A DNA stretch of 6,029 bases from Nitrosopumilales archaeon (GCA_016838795.1 JAEHKQ010000019.1:1-6029), one strand, 5' to 3'; counted from the stretch's first letter, positions 1 through 5,984 are shown. The notes: generated by a model not told the origin, from the sequence alone. A program made the numbers and translations.

Positions 1-702
<702 letters not shown>

Positions 703-730
703 GTTTTATCCCCATTTGACGAATAGAAGG

Positions 731-743
731 TTATAATAAAAGG
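731..743 (-). promoter_or_regulatory. Possible internal TATA-like box upstream of subunit I
   Basis: On the minus strand the 49-base gap between subunits II and I contains CCTTTTATTATAA, centred about 34 bases before the subunit I ATG. An archaeal TATA box there would place transcription start near 710, giving a leader of about 8 bases. It could give subunit I extra transcription beyond read-through from the upstream genes. Only base composition and spacing support this. Confidence 0.3.
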
Positions 744-751
744 CGTCAGCG

Positions 752-1180
752 TCAAGTTGAATCCTCCACATAGAGTTTCGCTCGCATGTTATAATGTAAC
801 AATCCACAGTATTCTCTACATTGGATTTCATGCTCAGCAACTTCATCAGGAGCAAACCAAACTATGTTAATTCTGCCAGGAACAGCATCTATCAATACTA
901 CATAATCATGAATGTTAAAGGAATGAATGACATCTTTTGAGGTCACTTCAAATTTGTAGGCTTTACCTTTCTCAACATGAAGTTCCCCAATTTCTATTGT
1001 TCCATCTTGATGTTCAAAGGACCAGAACCACTGTTGGCCTGTAACTTTGATAACCTCAGCATCTGCTGGTACATGTTCAACCAGTCTTTCAACATTCCAT
1101 GCTTCGGCTCCAACCCAAACAAGTAAAGCACAAACAACACCAATGTACACCCATTCTGCCCAATTACCGTGTTCTGACAA
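752..1180 (-). CDS. coxB: Heme-copper oxidase subunit II, second transmembrane helix plus CuA domain (C-terminal part of a split subunit II)
   Basis: Carries the binuclear CuA centre that accepts electrons from the external donor and passes them to subunit I. Of 142 residues, about 9-27 form one membrane helix, and the rest is an extracellular cupredoxin fold. The motif QWFWSFEH (50-57) matches the aromatic electron-entry segment. His86 in VIHSF and the C-x-E-x-C-x3-H-x2-M string (Cys121, Glu123, Cys125, His129, Met132) supply all the expected CuA ligands, and IDAVPGR (97-103) is also typical. A usual subunit II has two helices before this domain. Here the first lies in the upstream gene, and this protein begins at the HGN that normally opens helix II. 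The start is TTG at 1180: a TAG stop lies immediately upstream in frame and there is no ATG or GTG nearby. GGAGA about 11 bases upstream is a weak ribosome-binding candidate. The gene is 4 bases downstream of its partner, so the two are almost certainly co-transcribed. Confidence 0.93.
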   Translation of the reverse strand: MSEHGNWAEWVYIGVVCALLVWVGAEAWNVERLVEHVPADAEVIKVTGQQWFWSFEHQDGTIEIGELHVEKGKAYKFEVTSKDVIHSFNIHDYVVLIDAVPGRINIVWFAPDEVAEHEIQCREYCGLLHYNMRAKLYVEDST

Positions 1181-1184
1181 CTAT

Positions 1185-1448
1185 TTACCAGTCTCCTGTT
1201 TCTTCGTACTTTGTTGGTTTAGCGTTAGGATTGGATTCTCTAAATCTCCAAACCAACCAAATCATAGTACCAGCCACTACAGCTCCAATTGTAAATGCTA
1301 CAACCATCATCCTAAAAAAAAGGTTCCAAATTTCAACTCTACGATCAAGGTATTTTCCTGGTTCATCACCAGCAGCAAGTGCATAATTTAATGTTGGAAT
1401 TATGAAAATAATTGTAAACACTACAAGTAGCCCAATTTTGCTCCTCAT
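1185..1448 (-). CDS. Small membrane protein corresponding to the N-terminal part (signal segment and first helix) of oxidase subunit II
   Basis: An 87-residue protein read from ATG at 1448; a TTG at 1454 would add two residues (Met-Gly). The ATG is preferred because a TATA-like box at 1480-1487 predicts transcription start close to it. Residues from the ATG: about 4-22 hydrophobic and ending YALA|AG, a plausible signal-peptidase site; a short exposed stretch (GDEPGKYLDRR); a helix at about 43-67; then WRFRESNPNAKP, charged and cytoplasmic. The pattern of helix followed by FRFRE and a hydrophilic linker is what subunit II shows after its first helix, and the next gene continues from the following conserved HGN. 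The two proteins together therefore reconstruct a normal subunit II with the break in the cytoplasmic loop. It probably assembles with the CuA polypeptide and subunit I. The identification rests on context and weak sequence pattern, not on catalytic residues, because this half has none. Confidence 0.82.
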   Translation of the reverse strand: MRSKIGLLVVFTIIFIIPTLNYALAAGDEPGKYLDRRVEIWNLFFRMMVVAFTIGAVVAGTMIWLVWRFRESNPNAKPTKYEETGDW

Positions 1449-1479
1449 TCCCAATTGATTTGTGGTGACCTAAAATTTC

Positions 1480-1487
1480 TATTTAAG
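1480..1487 (-). promoter_or_regulatory. TATA-like box for the terminal oxidase genes
   Basis: The minus strand reads CTTAAATA, close to the archaeal TATA consensus. Its centre lies about 26 bases before position 1457, which would give a transcript with a leader of only a few bases before the ATG at 1448 (or the TTG at 1454). The box lies in the 51-base gap after the phosphatase gene, so the oxidase genes probably have their own promoter even though the phosphatase points the same way. Confidence 0.5.
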
Positions 1488-1505
1488 GGTTTTTAAGATT
1501 TCCAG

Positions 1506-2129
1506 TTACCATATTTGATCGAACTGGACAGGATCCATTGCATTGATTGCTTTAACTGAAAGTTTCGTTCCCTCTTCTCTAAAAACAGTAAGAGAGCCAT
1601 TTGCAATAATTAATTCGAACAAGGATTGTGGTTTCAAATCCATTACAATAGCTAGCATTGATTTTATTGGGTCCATATGGGTGACAAGAACCACATTTTC
1701 ATCATGATGTTCTTTTAACAAATGGTCAACCATGCTCAAAACTCGTTTTTTAACCTCAACAAATGTTTCTACGCCATTGTGAGCAATCTCAAGTTGGCCT
1801 TCATAAAATTTTAAAAAAACATTCCCATGTTTTTCAAAGATTTTATCATATCGTTGTCCAGTAAATTTTCCCATATCAAGTTCTGTTAGTCTCTCATCAG
1901 TTGTGAAATCAATTTTGTTGTGGTTTGCAACAATCTCAGCAGTCTTTGATGCTCGTTCAATTGGACTAGAATAAATCGCAGAAATTTTCATTGGTTTTAG
2001 AAACTTTGCAATAGATTGTGCTTGATTAATTCCTTTATCGGTTAACGATACACCATCTGTTCTACCTGCCAATACTTTTTCAACATTATTTTTTGCTTGA
2101 CCATGTCTTAAAAAAATAATAGATCCCAA
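1506..2129 (-). CDS. Histidine phosphatase superfamily protein (phosphoglycerate-mutase-like)
   Basis: A 207-residue cytoplasmic enzyme that forms a phosphohistidine intermediate while hydrolysing or transferring a phosphate. The signature LRHGQ puts catalytic His9 next to Arg8. SSPIERA gives Arg59, LTELDMGKFTG gives the acid Glu83, and VLVTHMDP gives the second histidine, His151. These four-part catalytic pocket residues are all present. The length is normal for the short 2,3-bisphosphoglycerate-independent branch of the family, which includes alpha-ribazole phosphatases (CobC) and broad sugar phosphatases; the substrate cannot be read from the sequence. The start is TTG at 2129, with an in-frame TGA six bases upstream. 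The resulting N-terminus reaches the RHG motif at the expected distance, so TTG is very likely correct. It is divergent from npdG across 53 bases. Its neighbours do not point to a specific pathway. Confidence 0.88.
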   Translation of the reverse strand: MGSIIFLRHGQAKNNVEKVLAGRTDGVSLTDKGINQAQSIAKFLKPMKISAIYSSPIERASKTAEIVANHNKIDFTTDERLTELDMGKFTGQRYDKIFEKHGNVFLKFYEGQLEIAHNGVETFVEVKKRVLSMVDHLLKEHHDENVVLVTHMDPIKSMLAIVMDLKPQSLFELIIANGSLTVFREEGTKLSVKAINAMDPVQFDQIW

Positions 2130-2135
2130 GATTCA

Positions 2136-2182
2136 CTCGAATTTCAAATAGAGATAATAATAACATTGCCAGACTGAAATAG
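2136..2182. promoter_or_regulatory. Divergent promoter region between phosphatase and npdG genes
   Basis: A 53-base gap serves two divergent genes. On the minus strand an ATTATTATCTC stretch (about 2153-2164) sits about 26 bases from 2131, which would make the phosphatase transcript essentially leaderless at its TTG. On the plus strand TCAAATAG (2144-2151) would place transcription start near 2173, about 10 bases before the npdG ATG. The two boxes nearly abut, so transcription in the two directions could interfere. Support is spacing and composition only. Confidence 0.4.
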
Positions 2183-2854
2183 ATGAAAATTGGTATCGTT
2201 GGTGGAACCGGTGGAATGGGAAAAGGTTTCGCACTTAGATGGTGTAAAAAACATGATATTTTGATTGGTTCTAGAGATGCAACGCGAGCTGCTGAATCTG
2301 CACAAGAATATACAAATCTTGCCAAAGAAGTTCATGGTCAAATTAGTGGCAGTATAGTTGGTAACGACAATGAAACAATTGTAAAAGATAGTGATGTATT
2401 GATTCTATCAATTCAATACGAACACATTGATTCGGTTTGTTCTCAGTTGCTTCCACAAATTAAAGACAGCTGTATTGTTATATCACCAATAGTTCCAATG
2501 ACAAAAACTGATGTTGGATTTGAGTTCATTCCAATTAAAGAAAATAAACCATATTCATATCAGCTTGTTGAAAAACATATGAAAAATAAATCAAAACTTG
2601 TTTCAGCTTTTCATGTAATTTCTGAAAAAAAATTAGCAGATCCAACTCTAGTTTTGGATTATGATATCTTTGTTTGTGGTGATGATAAAGATTCGGTAAA
2701 TGTTGTAAATGAATTAATTAATGAAATTGAAGGTTTACGGCCAATTTACTTGGGACCTGGTTCATTGTCTTATTTTACTGAAATGGTGACTCCTTTACTG
2801 CTAAATGCAATGATTAAGAACAAATTGAAGAACCCGGGAATAAAGATAGTATAA
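2183..2854 (+). CDS. npdG: Coenzyme F420:NADP+ oxidoreductase (NADPH-dependent F420 reductase)
   Basis: Soluble Rossmann-fold enzyme that moves hydride between NADP(H) and the deazaflavin F420. Residues 3-15 (IGIVGGTGGMGKG) form the glycine-rich dinucleotide loop. IGSRDATRA (28-36) follows beta strand 2; Ser30, Arg31 and Arg35 are placed to hold the 2'-phosphate of NADP, which distinguishes the family from NAD enzymes. SAFHVIS (141-147) corresponds to the AFHN/AFHV segment of the F420-binding side, and EGLRPIYLGPGSLS (183-196) to the conserved GLRxxxxGPL region, followed by LTPLLIN-like MVTPLLLNAM. The length (223) is normal. The start is a plain ATG with no alternative needed. It leads an apparent operon: the next gene begins 17 bases after its stop. 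The F420 pool in ammonia-oxidising archaea is established knowledge, but its users are poorly known, and the neighbouring split-barrel protein is a candidate. Confidence 0.9.
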   Translation: MKIGIVGGTGGMGKGFALRWCKKHDILIGSRDATRAAESAQEYTNLAKEVHGQISGSIVGNDNETIVKDSDVLILSIQYEHIDSVCSQLLPQIKDSCIVISPIVPMTKTDVGFEFIPIKENKPYSYQLVEKHMKNKSKLVSAFHVISEKKLADPTLVLDYDIFVCGDDKDSVNVVNELINEIEGLRPIYLGPGSLSYFTEMVTPLLLNAMIKNKLKNPGIKIV

Positions 2855-2871
2855 ATCCATTTTGTAAAATT

Positions 2872-3108
2872 ATGTGCCCAGAGTATTATCGCCGTGGTAA
2901 AAACTGGTTTACTGTAATGGGTATTCTTTTCATCATTATGGCGACAGTGGTTTTGGTTAGACAAATTTTGCTTTGGGGACCAGAATTTGTATTTGATTTT
3001 TTATTAAATTCTGAAATAACAAATGAAAAAATATCTCTTGGAATGATTGCCTTTGGAGTTTTTATGATAGCTCTAGGATTTAGAAAAAACTATGACCAAA
3101 CGAGATGA
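2872..3108 (+). CDS. Small two-helix membrane protein, function unknown
   Basis: Not recognised. A 78-residue protein with a short basic N-terminus (CPEYYRRGKNW), a helix at about 12-30, a connecting stretch with acidic and aromatic residues (GPEFVFDFLLNSEITNEK), a second helix at about 54-70, and a basic C-terminal tail (FRKNYDQTR). By the positive-inside rule both ends should be cytoplasmic. It lies 17 bases downstream of npdG and overlaps the next gene by 17 bases in another frame, so translation of the two is probably coupled and it is likely a true gene. There are no catalytic or metal motifs; one cysteine sits at residue 2. A role as a membrane tether or partner for the redox genes around it would be a guess. 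Confidence 0.7.
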   Translation: MCPEYYRRGKNWFTVMGILFIIMATVVLVRQILLWGPEFVFDFLLNSEITNEKISLGMIAFGVFMIALGFRKNYDQTR

Positions 3109-3493
3109 CTTTATAGAAACTCAAAAAGTTTTGCGGCTTGCAACTATTGATCAAAAAGGAACTCCACATATTGTTCCTGTATGGTACCTGTACAACTCAA
3201 AAAAATTCTATATTGGGACAAATACTCGTACTGAAAAAGCAAAAAATATCAAAAAAAACAAACAGGTTGGTTTGTGTATAGATATAGGAATACGATCTCC
3301 GGATATTTTTGGAGTGCTTGGACAAGGTTCTGCAAAACTGATTTTGGATAAAAATTTGGTCTCAAAACTTGCAAAAAGAATTCTTTTACGATATTTTAGG
3401 TCACTTGAAAATAAATCTGCAAAAGAATTACTTGATGATACAGATTGTATAATTGAGATAACTCCGAAGAAGTTTTCAGTTTGGAGTTACTGA
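3092..3493 (+). CDS. PPOX-type split-barrel protein, probable flavin- or F420-binding oxidoreductase
   Basis: A 133-residue protein of the pyridoxamine 5'-phosphate oxidase-like fold, a dimeric split beta-barrel that binds FMN, F420 or heme. The family pattern is clear: VLRLATIDQKGTPHIVPVWY (13-32) gives the first two strands; KKFYIGTNTRTEKAKNIKKN (37-56) gives the strand and basic helix that grips the cofactor phosphate (Thr45, Lys49, Lys51 and Lys54 nearby); VGLCID is the next strand; GQGSAKLI (77-84) follows; and it ends IEITPKKFSVWSY, where Pro-Lys-x-x-x-x-Trp is a typical tail. It resembles the F420-dependent (FDOR-B) branch of short proteins and shares an operon with npdG, which makes F420 the favoured cofactor by inference; FMN is possible. 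The ATG at 3092 lies inside the preceding gene. Its last 7 bases overlap the convergent aminotransferase. Confidence 0.82.
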   Translation: MTKRDDFIETQKVLRLATIDQKGTPHIVPVWYLYNSKKFYIGTNTRTEKAKNIKKNKQVGLCIDIGIRSPDIFGVLGQGSAKLILDKNLVSKLAKRILLRYFRSLENKSAKELLDDTDCIIEITPKKFSVWSY

Positions 3494-4662
3494 CTCATAA
3501 AATCTTCAATTTTATTTAATGCAGAATCTAAAGTCTGTAAACTTGGCAAAAACACCATCCTGAAATAACCACTGCCATATTTTGTTCCAAATCCTGAACC
3601 ATAAACAGTTAGAACACCTTTTGTTTCTAATAATTTTAGCACAAATTCCTCATCTGAGCTATATCTGTTAGTCTCAATTTTGGGAAAAGCGTAGAATGCG
3701 CCCTTGGGATTAGAACAAGATAATCCAGGAATTGAGTTTAGTCTTTTTACAACTAAATCTCTTCTTTTTTTAAGTTCAGATACAAATTCAGCGATATATC
3801 CCTGTGGGCCTCTCAGGGATTCGAGGGCCGCCTTTTGAACAGGAAGATTTGAGGCAATTCTAACTCTTGCTAGCTTTGGAAGGTTTTCTCTAATCTCATT
3901 TAGTTGTGGTGATTGGTTAAATGCAAGATATCCAATTCTCCATCCTGACATCAAATGCACCTTTGAAAAACCGTTAAGGATAATTACTGGTGAATCTCCT
4001 GCAACCTTTCCAATTCCAACAAATTTTTCGTCATAAACAATTTGATCATAGATCTCATCACAGAGAATGTAGAGGTTGTGTTCATTCGCTAGGTCAACCA
4101 GTTCTTTTAATGATTTTTCGTTAAAGACCGCACCAGTTGGATTGTTAGGGCTGATAAGGCAAATGGCTACCGTTTTTGAAGTAATTTTGGAACGAATATC
4201 ATCAATATCTGGTGTAGAATTATTCAAATCCACAGTAAATTCGACCGGGATTCCACCACGCAGTCTTACATAGGATGCGTAAGGAGGATAATAGGGGCCA
4301 GGCAGTAAAACTTCATCACCCTCATCTACAATAGATGAAATTACCATATCGAGTCCTTCAGAGACACCATTTGTTACAAGAATATCATCTCCGGACACTG
4401 AAAGTCCTTTTGCGTGTTCTTTTTCAGCAATTGCAGTTCGTAGTTCGGGAAGACCTTCTGATTCAGAATAATAGTTTTCACCATTTCTTACTGCATTGAT
4501 CAAAGCCTCTTTAACATTGTCTGGTGGTTGAAAACCATATTTTACAGGATCACCAATGTTTAGATATTCAATTTTTTTTCCTTGTTGTTCAAATTTTTTT
4601 GCAGCAACTACAATATCTCTAATTGCATATTCAACACCTGCAACTTTTTTTGTTACTTTCAA
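3487..4662 (-). CDS. Pyridoxal-phosphate aminotransferase, class I/II (alanine/aspartate-type)
   Basis: A fold-type I aminotransferase of 391 residues, the usual length, that moves amino groups between amino acids and 2-oxo acids in the cytoplasm. Motifs in order: YLNIGDPVKYGF (33-44), substrate-side loop; NYYSESEGLPELR (63-75); TNGVSEGLD (97-105), phosphate-binding turn; PGPYYPPY (121-128), with the ring-stacking aromatic residue; SPNNPTG (171-177), where Asn174 contacts PLP; CDEIYD (201-206) with Asp202 pairing with the pyridine nitrogen; GFSKVHLMSGWRIGY (231-245), with Schiff-base Lys234 and phosphate-binding Arg242; and FRMVFLP (367-373), with Arg368 binding the substrate carboxylate. The overall sequence is closest in feel to AlaT-like alanine aminotransferases; the substrate is inferred. 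The start is TTG at 4662: the nearest upstream in-frame stop is TAA at 4681-4683 and no ATG or GTG lies between. It stands alone, divergent from tRNA-Arg. Confidence 0.94.
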   Translation of the reverse strand: MKVTKKVAGVEYAIRDIVVAAKKFEQQGKKIEYLNIGDPVKYGFQPPDNVKEALINAVRNGENYYSESEGLPELRTAIAEKEHAKGLSVSGDDILVTNGVSEGLDMVISSIVDEGDEVLLPGPYYPPYASYVRLRGGIPVEFTVDLNNSTPDIDDIRSKITSKTVAICLISPNNPTGAVFNEKSLKELVDLANEHNLYILCDEIYDQIVYDEKFVGIGKVAGDSPVIILNGFSKVHLMSGWRIGYLAFNQSPQLNEIRENLPKLARVRIASNLPVQKAALESLRGPQGYIAEFVSELKKRRDLVVKRLNSIPGLSCSNPKGAFYAFPKIETNRYSSDEEFVLKLLETKGVLTVYGSGFGTKYGSGYFRMVFLPSLQTLDSALNKIEDFMSQ

Positions 4663-4706
4663 AGTATCTAGACAGGTATTTTAGCCCGTTAAATTCTTAC
4701 TTTTTT
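4663..4706. promoter_or_regulatory. Divergent promoter region between aminotransferase and tRNA-Arg
   Basis: 44 bases separate the two genes. On the plus strand TATTTTAG (4677-4684) is centred about 26 bases before the first base of the tRNA (4707), so the primary transcript may begin at or near the mature 5' end. On the minus strand GAATTTAAC (4688-4696) would place transcription start around 4666, a few bases before the TTG start of the aminotransferase. The evidence is spacing and AT-rich composition. Confidence 0.45.
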
Positions 4707-4781
4707 GGACTCGTAGCACAGTCAGGATAGTGCGGGCGGCTTCGGACCGCCAGGTCGAGGGATCGAAGCCCTCCGAGCCCT
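4707..4781 (+). tRNA. trnR(ucg): tRNA-Arg, anticodon UCG
   Basis: A full cloverleaf can be folded. The acceptor is GGACTCG with CGAGCCC (six pairs plus one A3-C70 mismatch). The D stem GCAC/GTGC encloses a 10-base loop containing the GG pair of positions 18-19. The anticodon stem GGCGG/CCGCC is perfect, with loop CTTCGGA, so the anticodon is TCG and it reads CGA and possibly other CGN codons. The variable loop is AGGTC, with C48 able to pair with G15. The T stem GAGGG/CCCTC is perfect, with loop ATCGAAG. The base after the acceptor is T73, and no CCA is encoded (TGTAATC follows), so the end must be added by the CCA enzyme. There is no intron. The mismatch and the A at position 54, where T is usual, are the only irregularities. 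Confidence 0.95.
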
Positions 4782-4805
4782 GTAATCAAAATCAATTTAA
4801 CTTAT

Positions 4806-4814
4806 CTTATTTAT
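4806..4814 (+). promoter_or_regulatory. TATA-like box for the 4838 gene
   Basis: CTTATTTAT is centred about 26 bases upstream of 4836-4837, just before the TTG start at 4838. It predicts a leaderless transcript and independently supports that start, since no ATG in frame exists upstream. The 56 bases between the tRNA and this gene show nothing else of note. Confidence 0.5.
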
Positions 4815-4837
4815 GATGGTAAAACCATTATTGAATA

Positions 4838-5329
4838 TTGAAAAGACCATCGCTCTTCAAAGTAGGTTTGATTTTGAGCATAATTGGTGTTGTGTGGACA
4901 GGATTTGTTTTCTCAGAGAGCGAAAAAATTTCTCAAAGTTTTCATCTAAACATTGCACAAACTGCATCTTTTGATTTGAAATTACAAAATCCAGGAATTG
5001 GATTTTACAAAACATCAGTTTCTGATTTAGGTGATGCTGTTTTCATTCAAGTCCTTGATTCTGAAGAAAACATCATAGCTGACAAGAAAATTGAAACAAA
5101 GATGGCTGTTAACTATTTTGATTTTGAAAATCCAGGAATTTACACCATAAAGATCACAAACCTATCAGATTATCCCATACCAATTGAAGTTGAGTTTGGA
5201 AATACCAATGTTTCTCAGATTAGAAATCCAGCAATTGTTTTGTTTTTGGGATTCGTGTTGATGGTAATTTCAGGCTATAGAAAATTGAAAAATTACAAAA
5301 TCGCACACCCTGATGAGAAAATCTCATAG
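4838..5329 (+). CDS. Bitopic membrane protein with extracellular beta-rich domain, function unknown
   Basis: Not recognised as a named family. It has 163 residues: a basic N-terminus (MKRPSLFK), a helix at about 8-25, an exposed domain of about 100 residues (26-129), a second helix at about 131-147, and a short basic cytoplasmic tail (RKLKNYK) ending HPDEKIS. The exposed domain is made of alternating hydrophobic strands with NPGI turns at 51-54 (before GFYKTS) and 98-101 (before YTIKITN), and runs like a small jelly-roll or GOLD-type beta sandwich (inference from pattern). It lacks cysteines and obvious metal ligands, so a structural or sensing role outside the cell is more likely than catalysis. 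The start is TTG: an in-frame TGA lies two codons upstream and the ATGs at 4813 and 4816 are in other frames. The last 37 bases overlap the convergent gene. Confidence 0.75.
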   Translation: MKRPSLFKVGLILSIIGVVWTGFVFSESEKISQSFHLNIAQTASFDLKLQNPGIGFYKTSVSDLGDAVFIQVLDSEENIIADKKIETKMAVNYFDFENPGIYTIKITNLSDYPIPIEVEFGNTNVSQIRNPAIVLFLGFVLMVISGYRKLKNYKIAHPDEKIS

Positions 5330-5895
5330 AATGGTAAACATAAGATTGTCCCTCCTACAAGTAATGATAGGTTAAAACCAAGCCAACTAATTGAGAAAAT
5401 TAGGGAAATTATTGAAACAGGAACAAACCTTTTGATTTTTCCATACTTTAGAGATTTTATCATTAAAAATCCACCAAGAGTAATTAGTACTAAGCCCAAT
5501 TCTAATGGTTGGTGGGCCCATGAAACTAAACCATCAAGACCAAAAATTTCATGAGAAATGAAATCTGCATAACCAAATACTAGCTGAATTATACAACCAA
5601 CAAGAAATATTATGATTCCTTTTCTCATATTCCTAGTAACAAATTTTCGAATTACAAGGATTGAACCTAATACTCCACCACTAGCTGACATTGTAACACC
5701 AGTATAAACTACAACATGTTGTATTGTCCAAAAAAACTCAGGTTCTTTCAAAAAGTGTGATATAGCATCCCATATTCCTCCAGAAAGAATAACTAGCGGT
5801 CCAAAAATTGATAGTGTAATAACTAGAGTCAGAATAGACTGTGGTTTTGAAATTAATAAATTTGAAAATTTCTTTATAATAGTTACCGCTGACAT
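5293..5895 (-). CDS. Five-helix integral membrane protein with duplicated Asp/His motif, function unknown
   Basis: A 200-residue protein with about five hydrophobic helices (approximately 20-40, 55-80, 93-110, 126-147 and 157-185). Two segments share an exact spacing: Asp43-x-Ile-Ser-His47, x12, His60, x5, Gly66, and Asp111-x-Ile-Ser-His115, x12, His128, x5, Gly134. The repeat offset is 68 residues, pointing to an internal duplication. In each copy the first half lies at the end of one helix and the last His opens the next, so the ligand-like residues would cluster on one membrane face. This recalls uncharacterised membrane proteins with WD-x-x-x-H and PPH motifs, a resemblance from memory rather than a search. 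The start is ATG at 5895, with a TATA-like box upstream. The C-terminus (last dozen residues) lies in the antisense overlap with the previous gene. A metal- or quinone-related role is possible but unproven. Confidence 0.82.
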   Translation of the reverse strand: MSAVTIIKKFSNLLISKPQSILTLVITLSIFGPLVILSGGIWDAISHFLKEPEFFWTIQHVVVYTGVTMSASGGVLGSILVIRKFVTRNMRKGIIIFLVGCIIQLVFGYADFISHEIFGLDGLVSWAHQPLELGLVLITLGGFLMIKSLKYGKIKRFVPVSIISLIFSISWLGFNLSLLVGGTILCLPFYEIFSSGCAIL

Positions 5896-5924
5896 TTTTA
5901 ATCAATAATGACTTGAATGATTGG

Positions 5925-5932
5925 TATTTTTC
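5925..5932 (-). promoter_or_regulatory. TATA-like box for the five-helix membrane protein
   Basis: The minus strand reads GAAAAATA, with the wider stretch CCTTATTTGAAAAATACC. Its centre is about 26 bases from 5902, which would leave a leader of about 7 bases before the ATG at 5895. Confidence 0.4.
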
Positions 5933-5948
5933 AAATAAGGGATTACAC

Positions 5949-5967
5949 TTTTCACCTCATGTGAAAA
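5949..5967. repeat. Short perfect inverted repeat in the divergent promoter region
   Basis: TTTTCAC, a five-base spacer CTCAT, then GTGAAAA: seven perfect pairs. It lies between the two outward-facing TATA-like boxes (5925-5932 on minus, 5978-5984 on plus), where a dimeric regulator could affect both genes. It could equally be a chance palindrome in AT-rich DNA. It is too short and AT-rich to be a convincing RNA hairpin terminator. Confidence 0.4.
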
Positions 5968-5977
5968 AATCATTAGC

Positions 5978-5984
5978 TATATTA
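5978..5984 (+). promoter_or_regulatory. TATA-like box for a gene starting at the right edge
   Basis: TATATTA is centred 26-27 bases upstream of the ATG at 6008, the spacing expected for a leaderless archaeal transcript. It is the main support for a gene starting there. Confidence 0.4.

Noticed and set aside
1178..1190. Sequencing frameshift as the cause of the subunit II split
   Set aside because: Stops occur in two different frames at the junction, so one inserted or deleted base cannot restore a single chain; two separate frame changes would be needed.
1047..1391. Plus-strand open frames opposite the two subunit II genes
   Set aside because: Low-complexity Ser/Thr/Cys-rich translations typical of an antisense frame, opposite conserved genes.
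2086..2341. Minus-strand open frames across the npdG start and the divergent promoter
   Set aside because: Antisense to the npdG dinucleotide-binding region, whose motif is unmistakable.
2859..2870. Small palindrome ATTTTGTAAAAT after npdG as a terminator
   Set aside because: Only five A/T pairs with a two-base loop, inside a 17-base gap of an apparent operon; too weak to call.
2770..2964. Minus-strand open frame across the npdG end and the start of the small membrane gene
   Set aside because: Antisense to two genes in an operon-like layout; no recognisable product.
4076..4273. Plus-strand open frame within the aminotransferase
   Set aside because: Opposite the PLP-binding core codons; no independent start signal or domain.
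4816..4838. ATG at 4816 (or 4813) as the start of the bitopic membrane protein
   Set aside because: Both are out of frame with the long open frame, and an in-frame TGA sits at 4832-4834, so only the TTG at 4838 works.
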